Shown: in pieces, positions 11,224 through 21,969 of the stretch
How positions within the stretch are numbered: position 1 is the first letter of the stretch
Layout: the number at the start of each line of letters is the position of its first letter
Assembly: GCA_030247855.1 (NCBI GenBank)
Contig: JAPDRN010000028.1
Coordinates: 62,001-126,000, forward strand
Length of the DNA: 64,000 bases
Direction: 5' to 3'
Source: Knufia peltigerae
Taxonomy: Eukaryota; Ascomycota; Eurotiomycetes; Chaetothyriales; Trichomeriaceae
Program-made: the position numbers and the translations under genes
Notes under the pieces: generated by a model
Database searches by the model: none
What the model was told of the DNA's origin: nothing
What the model saw: only the letters and a program-made list of their open reading frames with translations

Positions 11224-13077
11224 CTAAACCATGGTTCTGGGTTGCCTCCTGAAGCCGTCCCCAATGTGAACAAGGGCGAGATCTACACGTCCCTTTTGCG
11301 CAGCTGTTGGATAATCGGAACGCTGTAGCATCTTTAATGGTATGACGAGCTGCATTGCAGCAACGGCATTGACTTCTTGAAATCCACTCCTCGTATCTAG
11401 TCCCGAGACCGAGGAATTGAGGGTCCCAAGATGTGTTACATCTCCTAAGGCGTAGGCAGTGAGCCCTATCAGCTCGGAGGCTGTCGTCTGGATTATGTGT
11501 TGATACTTCGAAATCTTCAGGTTAACCTTCTCAGCGTGCATTTTTCGAGCAGTCAAAATTGTCTGCACTTCAATCAAGCCTTCGTATAGCTTGACACGGG
11601 CAGATAGAAATCTTATCCAGTAGAGATAGACCCAGGGGCTGTAGAAATAGAACTGCGCATGAGAAGGATATAACGACCACATGGTGCTTGCTGTGCGGGA
11701 CCGTACCCGCATGATATCCCAGCCAGGTTCGTCCTTGCTCCACCCGGTCATGACTTCGTCGAGAGACTCTCCATAATGCAGAAGTTCTTCGCCGGTGGCT
11801 GTCTGGTTGGGTCGATTGGCGTTCTGCTGGGAGAGGAAAGCTCTGATCTTCTCCATGAGTCGTGCAACGCGATGAAAGTACGCCGTGGATTTATTTGCAG
11901 TTTCAGAAGGCACGAACTCTGTGGAAAATTAGAAACATGGTCTCGAATACTAAGGCAAACACATATGGATCTACGACCTCAACCGTTGAGCTCAGCGTTT
12001 CTTACCATTTTCCTCTTTGAAGATATCAATCTCCAACTCATCAAAATCTTTGTACCTGACAGGGGTCAAGATAAATAGCCGCATTTGCTTACATGTTGTC
12101 AATAGGAAGTGATTCCGAGGCAGCGAAAAACTTACAATGGCAGCTTTGAAGATACGAAAGATTTTTTCTGAACGAGGGTTCGTAAATTGTGACATGCCGC
12201 GAAGATGCAACAGATGCATTGCACCTCGAACATGAGACAGGTGCGACTGCCATTCTTCCTCTGCATCCTTCACGTCATCTCTCCTCTTACCATGCGACAG
12301 AAGGACACTGATATGCTACAGGGCTGTCAGTAAGTCACACACCAAGTCAATTAGGACAGCTGACCTCATAGAGCCCGAGAAGCCAGACCGCAAGTACAGT
12401 CTCGTCTCGAATGTCACCGGCAGTTTTCCGGATCGTGGCATTGGTCAAGCTCAAAGCACGACCATAGTCACCCCCTGTTTGAAGCCTGATGTCGTGGCCA
12501 CTATACCGATCCGCCAATGCCAACCGTGACACAGCCGTTGCTGCTTGATAGATGCCTGACTCTGGATCCGATTTCTGGATCAAATCTGGCAAGAAATCAA
12601 GCACGGGAAATGAATAGAGCCTCCCTGCTTGGAAACAGAATAAATTGAGGAAGAAGCATAGCGACTGATGTTGGATGTCATAACGTGGTGGTGGTGAAAT
12701 GGTACGCGTACTACGCGATGTCTGCAGATACAGTCCTGAAGTTGTTTCCTCTGCCTTGATGTGACCATCTTTCCACTCGCGCCTGGCGTATAATACTTCA
12801 CGGTTGTCATATGTTCGTGATGAAGTCGAGCTAGAAGCTTGTCCTGAGTCGACCAATGTTGTGTCTGAGGATGCACGATTTGATCGGACTTGCAACTGGA
12901 CTTGATATCGATAACCTGGACATGGCTTCTGTATTTGAGCACAACGTCGGCATCCGGGCCTCCTCTCGTCACACTGATCATGTCAGTAAAAGGAGGAGCC
13001 AGGAATGAGCTACTTGCCTTGATCTTTCGCTTGCGGCACAAGCTACAACCACTGCTAGATTTGCCAATGTTACCCAT
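11224..13077 (-). CDS. Zn2Cys6 transcription factor with fungal-specific C-terminal domain
   Basis: Five exons (13077-13018, 12973-12365, 12315-12136, 12087-12006, 11918-11224) encode 541 residues. The zinc cluster reads CSLC, six residues, C, six residues, CRRC, six residues, C: the canonical C-X2-C-X6-C-X6-C-X2-C-X6-C. Intron 1 (44 nt) lies between Lys20 and Cys21 and starts with GC (AAG|GCAAGT), a GC-AG intron with an otherwise perfect donor; a GT donor would break the cluster. The rest is helical and fits the fungal-specific factor family (RALSLTNATIRK, ETVLAVWLLGLYE). Nearest neighbour functionally may be the amidohydrolase downstream of its start. Target genes cannot be read from the sequence. 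Confidence 0.85.
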
Positions 13078-13921
13078 GGCGATTGATAAGTTATCTCTTA
13101 TAGTTGGGCCAGACACGTCTCAGTCAAGGTAGATGGAAGGTGGTTGCCCTGTGACAGGAAGCAATAGACAGGAAGCCCCGTCTGGTAGCAAGACTGTCAA
13201 CGATATTGCAAAAATATAATGCAGCCGGCATCTCTGCGGTAAGGAGTGACGAGTTTAGAAGTCGTAGCTTTTTGAAGGTTACTGGCGTTCACCAAAACCA
13301 CCAAGGAGATATTGGATATAGAATATGGTGTCATGTGGAAATCAGATCAATAAGTAGGCAACACTCAGCTTGCTTGACAATTTGAATGAGCAAGAGAATG
13401 AGAGCTCCATAAAACCAAGATGAAAAGAATAATCAAATTATAAGCAGTCAGGAGAAAGCACGAGCAGCCCACTGAGTGAGGACGATGACATACTACTGGC
13501 CTCTGAATCATGATGACTTGGGACACTCGATAGCAGAATGATAGAAAGCCGGAGGGTTGGGAGACCGAGGCAAAGGAGGGGAATCAACAAACTTGGATAC
13601 AAGTGAGATAGAGCGACAAATCATCAGTACTCGTCAAGGTGGATGCTGCTCCGTATTTGTGCAGTAGTACAGAGTAAGTCATACGGAGTAATCCATTGAG
13701 GCAACGTGCTGCTATTCAAGGTCACCATCATGTCCCACATCTTGGCACATGCTATGATGATCAACGACCGGGGTCTGACACTGACATATATACAATGAAT
13801 GAAGGCTTAGCTCGATGGAGGTGTATCTCTCGATCAGTCAGTGACGAATGGCTTCGAGAACGCAAGAAAAACCAGTAGTAATGGTCATCGCGAAGACTTC
13901 TTCTAGGGGCTGAACAGTCCT
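13078..13921. other. Intergenic, 844 bp
   Basis: Promoter of the preceding Zn2Cys6 gene and 3' region of the amidohydrolase gene. Contains TACGGAGTA at 13682-13690, a motif repeated elsewhere in the window. No gene seen. Confidence 0.6.
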
Positions 13922-15226
13922 CTAGGCAAGCGGGACGATGTTCAAAGCCGAACATTGCTGAGTGAGATTCCTGGTCACATGCTTTGACTCGATTCCTGCT
14001 GTCCAGACCTTGACGATGTCCCGAGTATTCGAAATATTGAAAAGTGGATTCGAGTTGAGCAAGATTAAGTCCGCGCGAAAACCTGGAGCAATCTTGCCTC
14101 TACCGAAAAGTCTCTGAGTCGAGGCGGGAACCACGGTTGCTGCACGAAGCGCCTCGCACGTGGTCAGCCCAGCCTCGACAAGATATTGCAACTCGCAGTG
14201 CAAAGCAAGGCCATATGGCATGCTGATGTTGAGTTGCGGCACCGCGGCGGAATCCGTGCCCGCCAGCAAAGGAATACCTGCCTGGTACAATGCTCTCACG
14301 TTTTCGGAGACCGTTGTGAAATTTGCCGTACCGTTGGCACCCTGACGAAGAATCTCCTGAAGTAGAGGCTGGTTGGTTCCGACGCGGAAGATAGCCATAG
14401 TGGGCGTGACAATTTGCTTATTGCTAATTATTTCCTGGATGAGAGACTTTGGCAAAGCCTTGTCACCCGACATGTGTTGTAAGATGTCAGTCTTGGACTT
14501 CACTGCCTTTGCAAATGTCTCGAGGTACGTGGCGTGCGTAACTGAGTAATACCCGAGTTTGTGTGCAGCCATAGTCAGTTCGTTCATTTGCTCTTGGGTG
14601 AGGCCGTCTTCGCCTGGTTGAGCAACAACTTTCAGCCACATCGCTGGTGAGCCTGAGAAGAACTGGTCATCAACATAGTTTGTGACATTATCGCCTGGAT
14701 ATATCGCGTTGTCCGTTGATCCCAGAATGGGCGAGCCTGTACCAGCGATCGTGGCTCCTGCGGTTGCAGTGAGGTACTGAGCAAGACCAGTAACTTCTGC
14801 AAGAGCGGAGCAGAGCGTGTAATTTCTGCACACCATGTTCATCCCAGTGGTTACACCATATGACGAGAGAAGTTCAAGGGTGTCCACCGTGTCGATATGA
14901 ATATGGCTGTCGATGAGTCCCGGAATCAAATACTTCCCCGTCCCGTCGACTTCCATATCCGCCTTCTCGTGAGGTAGACGAGATGTGACTTTGCCATTGG
15001 CGATAAAGATTGTCTGAGGTTCGGTCATATCATGTCCATCAAAGACTCGAACATTCTTGATTGATGTGGTGACATTTGATGCCGAATGTTGTGAGCGAAC
15101 ATACTCTAAGACTTTGTCGATCGAGGGCTGCAGATTACCAGTGGGCCCTTCATGGAGAGAACAAGCAATGCACATCTTGCTGCCTATTGTCAGTGCGGCC
15201 AGAACAGGGGTAAGGAATTTCATCAT
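13922..15226 (-). CDS. Secreted amidohydrolase-family metal-dependent hydrolase
   Basis: Single exon, 434 residues from the start MMKFLTPVLAALTIG, which gives a plausible signal peptide; an in-frame Met 22 codons upstream would also be hydrophobic. The amidohydrolase fold shows IKNVRVFDG near the N-terminus, LIPGLIDSHIHID (metal-binding HxH) near residue 110, later histidines in SVTHATY and LQHMSG, and the metal-binding Asp in LLAGTDS. The C-terminus FRADLILLNSNPL closes the beta-sandwich as in the family. Several Asn-X-Ser/Thr sites fit secretion. Reaction unknown: members cleave C-N bonds in cyclic amides, dipeptides and similar compounds. It is divergent from a Zn2Cys6 gene 530 bp away and followed by another. 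Confidence 0.85.
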   Translation of the reverse strand: MMKFLTPVLAALTIGSKMCIACSLHEGPTGNLQPSIDKVLEYVRSQHSASNVTTSIKNVRVFDGHDMTEPQTIFIANGKVTSRLPHEKADMEVDGTGKYLIPGLIDSHIHIDTVDTLELLSSYGVTTGMNMVCRNYTLCSALAEVTGLAQYLTATAGATIAGTGSPILGSTDNAIYPGDNVTNYVDDQFFSGSPAMWLKVVAQPGEDGLTQEQMNELTMAAHKLGYYSVTHATYLETFAKAVKSKTDILQHMSGDKALPKSLIQEIISNKQIVTPTMAIFRVGTNQPLLQEILRQGANGTANFTTVSENVRALYQAGIPLLAGTDSAAVPQLNISMPYGLALHCELQYLVEAGLTTCEALRAATVVPASTQRLFGRGKIAPGFRADLILLNSNPLFNISNTRDIVKVWTAGIESKHVTRNLTQQCSALNIVPLA

Positions 15227-15755
15227 GATGGATGAGAGGGAAACAGTTGGAACGAATGTAGAGAGCAGGAAGAGACCTCCGTTCAGGTGCAATGGTACAG
15301 GGAGAATTTATATGTCGAAGGGACGAAGCGGTTTGCCCCCTGCCGAACGTTCTTGCGTAAAGCACTTACTAATTTCTTCGTTACATGCTCGCAATTGTGC
15401 ACATTACAATTTATTGTAGCGGTGAATTTAAAAAAGCATTGTCGTCAGTATGCCCAAGACATACCTCTTGAAGGACGGGGAACGGGGAAGGCTGAACTGG
15501 GCCTCGCACACTAATCCTTTTTGAGATTCGTGGCAGTATCCAGCACGTCCAGTAGTCCACGGCTCGAACTTTGCCACAGAAGTCGGTGGGCCTGTGAGAA
15601 ATATACTGTAGACAGAGCATGTGGGACTGGTGGGAAAGCTATTCCCACCTCTTGAGAATGCGTAAACGGTATAATGTTGCCAAGTGCCTGCAGGTCAAAC
15701 TTCCTTTGTTCATGTTTTGATCAAGCGCCCGATATGGCTCGGGCTAAACACCGCC
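15227..15755. other. Divergent intergenic region, 529 bp
   Basis: Shared upstream region of the amidohydrolase (minus) and the Zn2Cys6 regulator (plus). No further gene seen. Confidence 0.6.
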
Positions 15756-17019
15756 ATGGTCAGCTACCATTCCAAGTCTCGCAACGGCTGCCGCCAGTGC
15801 AAGAAGCGGAAAGTCAAGGTAGGTATTCTGAGGAGCCTCGCCTCCAATCATAGCGATTTCCAATGCACACCAGCTGACTTGGAATTCGATGTGAAAGTGC
15901 AATTTTGTGGGCCCCGTATGCTCCAACTGTCGACGAAGAATGGAAAATTGCAGTTACAGCGCCGAGTTCAACAGAGTGCCACGGAGCATCGCCGAGCTTT
16001 CCGATGAGGAACTTGAGCAAGTCCAGCTCGCTCGAAAGACTGTATTCAGCCGTTCCTCTTCGGTGTCCAGGGCTCCGGTTCTGTGTTTGGATGCAGGAGA
16101 TTACTTGTTGAGCCACTTCTTCAATAACGTGTATCTCACTCTGTTTTTCGACTGTATACGCATCGATCATGATGTACGGCTCTCCCAAGTCCAGGAAATC
16201 ATCAATACTTGCCAATTTGCACGACAAGCAGTCATGTCAGTTTCCGCGATCAATCTGTGCCTCGTTGGTGGACCTACGCAAACCCCGGGGTATGACTACC
16301 TGGCTTACGGGTATGCTATTAGCGGCTCTGAGTTATTCAGATCGTGCGTCACAGACATCACTCCACAGAATGGGTGGCAGACAGTCGTCTTTGCAGTTCT
16401 GTCTGCTATAATTGCGCTCTGCGCTCCATTCATCTGCTCTGGGAATCGTGACGAAGGGCTGTCTGAAACCGAGAGATTGCGACCAGCAGATTTCGTGCTG
16501 CTTCTTCGGTCCACACATGGGATTGTGCCAGCAATGGATTGCCTCTTTCAAGAACCTGCGTTCGGAGAGTGGCTCCCGGACGGCATTGATGACACTGTCC
16601 TGGATACAAACCCTGCTTTCACCCTTGTCAAGAAAGACACGATTGAAAGCCTTGATTCGTTGCGAAGGCGACTTGCTGTATGGGCAGGGTCCCGTACTCT
16701 TTCAACCGAAGTTGTGTCTCAATACGAAGAGACTATTTCTGCGTTGCGCGACTGGATCTGGTCACTGTCTACAATGCCACCGAACTGGAAAAGTCTGACC
16801 GTTTGGCCATCGAAGATTCCAGTGAGTTACATCGACCGTCTCCAAAAGCGTTGTCCCATAGCCTTGGGGATTTTGGACACATGGTGTTCGATTGTCAAGC
16901 AAATCCCAGAGCGGTGGTATTTTAAACCATGGTTGGACGCGATACATAGCATGGCATTAATAGAATGTCCCCGTACCGTCGCATCATTGGAAGCTGATTT
17001 CGTTGTTGCGGAGGATTGA
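15756..17019 (+). CDS. Zn2Cys6 transcription factor, UPC2-like type
   Basis: Two exons (15756-15818, 15898-17019) encode 394 residues. The zinc cluster is GCRQC, six residues, C, six residues, CSNC, six residues, C, close to the N-terminus. The 79-nt intron sits in phase 0 just before the third cysteine (KVK|C). The remaining 350 residues contain helical segments and a C-terminal block (CPIALGILDTWCSIV) that resembles the C6-finger regulators related to sterol uptake control protein 2. Proximity to the divergent amidohydrolase suggests it may control that gene; this is inference. Binding specificity and ligand are unknown. Confidence 0.85.
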
Positions 17020-17378
17020 CGAGCCTGGGATCATTAGGTGTTCAATAGGCCAGGAAGAGATATCGTTCTAGCATCTGACCTGATTATCTTAATTGCGGAA
17101 TATCGTATATGTACCTAGTATAGATACCATTCTTGTGTGATTTCCTTTTTGCTTAGCCATAGGGCAATGTGCCTAGGAAATGATAGCAAGAGCGGAACTT
17201 CGGAGAACCTGCCTATCGGGGACATCCATCTATTGACCTGCGCATGCATGTCGAACCCCCCGGTTCAACGTTGACAAGATTCTCATACTACGTTACACTC
17301 TAGTCTAGTCCATGATCGTGCTCTTGTGCACGTGAAGATGCGTTTTCAGTGCTAGTTGAATTATCACTGTGAGGAGGC
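17020..17378. other. Intergenic, 359 bp
   Basis: Between the UPC2-like factor and VPS29, both plus strand. No gene seen. Confidence 0.6.
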
Positions 17379-18161
17379 ATGGCCTCGCGGTTGGTCTTGG
17401 TCATTGGTGACCTGTTTATTCCCGATCGAGCACCGGTAAGCCCTCCCTGCTGCAACTATTAACGCGAGAGACGCATCTACTAACCAGAAGAACAGGAAAT
17501 TCCGGCAAAGGTTGGTCCCCATCGAGTACATAACAACGGAAGACTGTCTGACACTGTTGAAAACCATAGTTCCGCAAGCTTCTCACGCCCGGAAAGATCG
17601 GGCAGGTTATATGCCTAGGCAACCTCAACGACAAAGAAACATACGACTTCCTGCGACAAATCGCACCAGATCTACACATCGTTAAGGGTGATTACGACAC
17701 TGAAGCGTCGAATTTGGCCCTGTCAAAAGTTGTACAGCATGGTGGCCTCCGAATAGGCTTTACCCATGGACATACCATCATTCCGCAGGGAGATGCGGAT
17801 GCGCTGTTGATCGCCGCGAGGCAGATGGACGTTGATATCTTGCTATGGGGAGGAACACACAAGTTCGAAGCCTATGAGTTGGAAGGGAAGTTCTTCGTCA
17901 ACCCGGGCAGCGCGACTGGAGCTTTCAGCACAAGTTGGCAAGCGATTGACGAGGAGACTACGCCCAGCTTTTGTTTGATGGACGTATGTACTCGAGCACA
18001 AAGCAAAGATGCTTGGGCTTTGAAAGAAGGCTGACACTTTATAGATTCAAGGTGATGTCCTCGTATTGTACGTCTACCAGCTTCGGACGGATGAACAAGG
18101 AAACGAGAATGTTGCTGTCGAGAAGGTGTCTTTCCGGAAACCAGCGTCGACGGATGTATAA
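17379..18161 (+). CDS. VPS29: Retromer subunit VPS29
   Basis: Four exons (17379-17435, 17496-17510, 17570-17983, 18045-18161) encode 200 residues. The second exon is a 15-nt microexon encoding EIPAK, flanked by introns of 60 and 59 nt; the upstream intron has a perfect CTAAC branch site. It is needed to restore the family block before FRKLLTPGKIGQVICLGNL. Later blocks are VKGDYD, GFTHGHTIIPQGD, HKFEAYELEGKFFVNPGSATGA and SFCLMDIQGD, all characteristic of VPS29's metallophosphoesterase-like fold. The first metal-site motif reads GDLFIPDR instead of GDLHIPHR. Known role: core subunit of the retromer coat for endosome-to-Golgi retrieval, acting with VPS35 and VPS26. Confidence 0.96.
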
Positions 18162-18583
18162 GGTAACGCCGCTCATCGTCCACGCCCCCATAAGCTCTCC
18201 TACCAGACCAAAATTATGGGGGTAATTACTACGGCGGCCCGACTGATAGATTCCAAATCGAGAATCAACTCATGACACCAAAGCCTGGCAGGCAACAAGA
18301 TTCGAGACAGTAGTAAAGATTGAACTTGAAGATCTATGAACCCGGAAAGTTCGTCACAAGACTGGAAGAAGGTTCGGTCTGTTGTTATGTAGACCTATCA
18401 AAGAAAAGGCAGAAGTTGTATACATTTCGACAGCCTCTATCAAATCGCCTCGATGAGGGGCGACTGTCAATCGTCCCAATTTATCATGCGCAACACGCTA
18501 AAGTCTACAAAAGTCTCAATTCATACTCGAAAGCATCCTTAGCAAAGGAATTCCATGCTGTATTCTCCTCATGGAATCGAACG
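18162..18583. other. Convergent intergenic region, 422 bp
   Basis: Between the 3' ends of VPS29 and POP7. No gene seen. Confidence 0.6.
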
Positions 18584-19516
18584 TCATCCCTGTAGCTTGA
18601 TGGCAACCTCGACCGTTTTGATCCATCTCAGTCGCGCTTCTGGCACATCGTCTTCCTCGTACACCGGCCTCTTGCGCTTGTTCTTTTTCTTCTTTTTCCT
18701 TCTTGCGGGCTTGTTGGCCTTTTGCTGGCTCTCAACTTGGACGCTACCCGAGTCAGATTTTTGGGTCTGCCCAGAATCATCGCTGGATCTGATACGATCC
18801 GCCGAGCTTGTCGCGACGGCGGATCCCATGATCTCCAACGTCGTTTCACCGTAGACCATTGTCGTTTCGTCTTTGGTGCTAGGCTCTTCCTCTTTCCCGG
18901 CTTCGTGGGCACGGTTGTCGTCGTCATCTTCGTCCTCGTCCGCTGAAAGTTGGACAATGTCGTCCACGACGCTGGCGCTCCCCGTCCGCACCTCGACGTC
19001 GCACAGGTACTCTCGCTCCTTGTTCCGAAACCACTCGCCAACCTTCAACGCCTGGCCCATGGCCCTCCCGCTGGCCTTGACCAGCACCTCTTCGTTGTTT
19101 TTGACAATGACGTCGTTGGCGCTCTTGAGCCGGTGCCTTCGGTCCTTGGCCCCCATCGTCACGCCGGCGGACTGCATCGCCCGCTTCTCGACGAGTGACA
19201 GTATCTTCTTGACGCGCTTGATCGCCGACATGAGCGGCGTGCGCTGAGACACGTAGACTACCTTGGGCACGGAGGCCCCCGCGTGGATGTTGGTCGCGGG
19301 CGCATGGTTCAAAGGTCGCCGGTGGACGGTGTAGGCCGGAGGCAGACTGTGCAGGTCGTGGTTCTTCTTCTCGTGTCTGAGGGCCGCCAGTGCGCCGGAT
19401 ACGTCAAAACCGGTATCGATAGGGGTCATACTGTCTTTCGTGGGTATAGTGGAGGGTTCGTCGGTGTTGCCTGTGCCTGTACCAGTAGCACCACCCGCGG
19501 CGTTTGAGGAGGACAT
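18584..19516 (-). CDS. POP7: RNase P/RNase MRP subunit POP7 (Rpp20)
   Basis: Intronless, 310 residues. The Alba-like core lies at about residues 85-185: VVYVSQRTPLMSAIKRVKKIL, then VLVKASGRAMGQALKVGEWF and the strand LCDVEVRTGSASVVDDI. These match Rpp20/Pop7. The N-terminal 45 residues are Gly/Thr-rich. After the core comes an acidic stretch (DEDEDDDD) and then a very basic block (RRKKKKKNKRKR) near the C-terminus, likely for RNA contact or nuclear import. The C-terminus, after a second conserved piece ARLRWIKTVEVAIK, is short. Known role: with Pop6 it binds the P3 stem of RNase P and MRP RNA for tRNA and rRNA maturation. Coding bases are GC-rich. Confidence 0.85.
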   Translation of the reverse strand: MSSSNAAGGATGTGTGNTDEPSTIPTKDSMTPIDTGFDVSGALAALRHEKKNHDLHSLPPAYTVHRRPLNHAPATNIHAGASVPKVVYVSQRTPLMSAIKRVKKILSLVEKRAMQSAGVTMGAKDRRHRLKSANDVIVKNNEEVLVKASGRAMGQALKVGEWFRNKEREYLCDVEVRTGSASVVDDIVQLSADEDEDDDDNRAHEAGKEEEPSTKDETTMVYGETTLEIMGSAVATSSADRIRSSDDSGQTQKSDSGSVQVESQQKANKPARRKKKKKNKRKRPVYEEDDVPEARLRWIKTVEVAIKLQG

Positions 19517-20559
19517 GACGGTTGGTATTCGTTCTCGACTCGGAGCGACTCTCTGACCATACGACGGTGAAAGTCGCAGTTTTTGAGGTCACGACTAGAG
19601 TGCTCTGTATCTAAGCAAACCGGCCTATGGTTCCCATCTTATTGTCTTTCATCGACCAACAAGAGGGGACTGTCGAAAATGCTAATCGACAGGTTGATGT
19701 ACTCGTTGACTGCGTCTGAACTTATTTTCTGAATATCGAACTGCGGGGAAAGTTGAAATTATATGCTTCGCCGTAGGAATACACGGTGGAGCGTTAATGC
19801 CACCGATGAAGCACCCAACGGGGATGGAAGCAGAACCAAGATAGTATTGTGAACTGTCATACACGGCGTTACTTGGGCGGGATGAAAGGACAAAGAACGC
19901 TTTTCATATCAGGCGAACGTGCGCTAGGTGTCCCCAATCTCTAAATTCCCCTGGCGTCATGGCCAGAACACACTCCCGCACCGACTCCATGAGACCAAAA
20001 TGGCTGCTCGTGGCTCAAGAGACCGCGAGCTTCTTTGACTCATGCTTAATAAATTGGCCAGATCTTGCCGAGGCACGTTCCCATGCTTCGTCCCTAAGAC
20101 CCTTCCGGCTTGTTGTCCTCGGTCCTATACTGCACGCTCGAGAGCCGGCAAGGCGTCACGAATGAAAGAAACAGTCCATGGCCAACATGATATCTCTGGA
20201 CCTTTGAATACCAAGTTTGATTCTTAAGCCTCGGTATATACCGTCAAAGCTAACTGTCACAAGCTTTCTCGACTTCAAGATGGTAAACTGGCCAGGAAAG
20301 AATCAAAGGTGTCTTGTACCAGGCTGTCCCAAATCTCAACGTCAATAGATCGACTGTAGTAGATGGTGACTTGGAGGGACTCTGAAAAGACAGAGTGATC
20401 ATTGCTCATTGAGAGGCCATTTGTACGTTCCGGACTTACTGTAGACCAACATTTATGGTGGGCAGTCTTTCCCGATGCTTAAGATGAATAGTCAATGTCG
20501 GAGGGATCCCAACATCACAACGGAGTATGTAGGCTTCAAATCCCACCGTGGATTCGTCT
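19517..20559. other. Intergenic, 1.04 kb
   Basis: Between POP7 (start at the left edge) and the 3' end of a Zn2Cys6 gene. It carries ACGGAGTA at 20520-20527. Open frames of 60-110 codons here show no conserved features, so I call none of them. Confidence 0.55.
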
Positions 20560-21363
20560 TTACCCCTTGGGAGGACCAGATCCAGGTAATGACCAATTGT
20601 CACCGAATTTATCGGTTACCAGCCAGTCATCAAACTCATTGGTTGAAGCTGGAAGTGCAATTGCATCCATCTGACCAACAGCGGGCCCTGTTGACGCTGC
20701 AGGAGCGAAGTTTTGGAAATCCATTACTAGTGGCATACAGTCGTTATTCATTTGTAGCGGTTGAGTTGATTGAATCGGAGTCGATATCGCAAACTCGGTA
20801 GACATTGGTGGTTGTGTGATGGGGATGTTCCATTCGGTCAACAGCGCTTGGATTTCTGCAGCATTTCGTTGGAGGTCAATATCGTTGAAATCAACCTGTT
20901 CCTCTGAAGAGCTTGTTTTACGAGGCAGTCTCTTTAGATCTTCCACTCCAATCCCAAGGTCCTTCAATACGTCGGAGAGTATCGCCGAGTCTTTGGAGGC
21001 ATCTTTTTCGTAAATGGTTCGCAACGCGCTCAACAAAGCATCGCGCTGCGATTCCACCAGGTGGACATATTCTGCATTTGGTGGTTTGGTGGTAGGATCT
21101 CTCTTTGACTCTCTGTTTGTGGTACATATCACCCCGTCACGCTTGCACTTTTCACAAATCTTGCCCCCAGAACAACGAGCCTTCTTCAGTCGACAACGGT
21201 CGCATGCCTTTTGATTGCGCCTCGGGTAATAGCCAGCGACTTCATCTTCTTCAGGCAAGGTGCGCTGTCGCTTTTGTGATTCGGAAGGGGACGAGGAGGA
21301 GCCCGGTGCTGTGCTGGAGTCACCACCATTGGGCTTTTTACAATCTGGTACAATGAAGAACAT
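20560..21363 (-). CDS. Short Zn2Cys6 transcription factor
   Basis: Single exon, 267 residues. A low-complexity Ser/Pro N-terminus is followed by the zinc cluster at about 54-82: ACDRCRLKKARCSGGKICEKC, then CDGV-type spacing ending in ICTTN. The region behind it is predicted helical (AEYVHLVESQRDALLSALRTIY), then Gln/Pro/Asn-rich with no fungal-specific regulatory domain, which is short compared with most family members. Similar short factors exist among developmental regulators such as fluffy, but I cannot claim orthology. Unlike the three other zinc-cluster genes in the window it has no intron inside the cluster. It is divergent from the amidase-like gene, 606 bp away. Confidence 0.8.
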   Translation of the reverse strand: MFFIVPDCKKPNGGDSSTAPGSSSSPSESQKRQRTLPEEDEVAGYYPRRNQKACDRCRLKKARCSGGKICEKCKRDGVICTTNRESKRDPTTKPPNAEYVHLVESQRDALLSALRTIYEKDASKDSAILSDVLKDLGIGVEDLKRLPRKTSSSEEQVDFNDIDLQRNAAEIQALLTEWNIPITQPPMSTEFAISTPIQSTQPLQMNNDCMPLVMDFQNFAPAASTGPAVGQMDAIALPASTNEFDDWLVTDKFGDNWSLPGSGPPKG

Positions 21364-21969
21364 ATTCGGAACGGCGGTGATGGTGGTTCAGGAGACGGGG
21401 CGCGGACGGCGCATGTGGAATACCTAGTCAGTCTGGAGAGTCTCTGGGAGTGAGGATGTGCGTGAGTTGCGACAGATTCTATCAGTCGTAATGCAATGTG
21501 CTCTATCCGAGGTTCGAAATGAACTTATCGTCATGCCTGGAAAATCAGGAATGTGCTATTGTTGTCGGGCCTGATGCGAATGATCGAGATCATTTCTACT
21601 CTGGTTTGTGCCCAAGTACGCACCCCTGCCTAACTCTAGTTAGTCATCGCAGCCGTCGCCCACTTGATTTCCTTAGTAAAGCATTGACGCCCACTTGTTC
21701 TTGAATGGGTTGTACTGTACTCGTACTATTTGTTGACTGATTCAGAGCCGGCTCCTCGTACAGTACGACGTTCCATCGGATCTGTTTCCGGCAACGTCGC
21801 CAGGTTTGTGGTGATACGAGTACTAGACAGTGATCAATTCGTTCATTTGAGTACTGTGATATGGCTCGCATTGGGAACAGATCAAACGTTGCCAGGATCT
21901 CTGCTTAGGAACTCCGTATCATCAGCACGAGTTTTGCGCAAGTGCTCGCCAATTGCGAGTGCCCCGGAC
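21364..21969. other. Divergent intergenic region, 606 bp
   Basis: Shared upstream region of the short Zn2Cys6 gene and the amidase-like gene. It contains ACTCCGTA at 21911-21918. A frame open from 21730 extends the amidase-like frame upstream, but the family's usual N-terminus begins at 21970. Confidence 0.55.
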
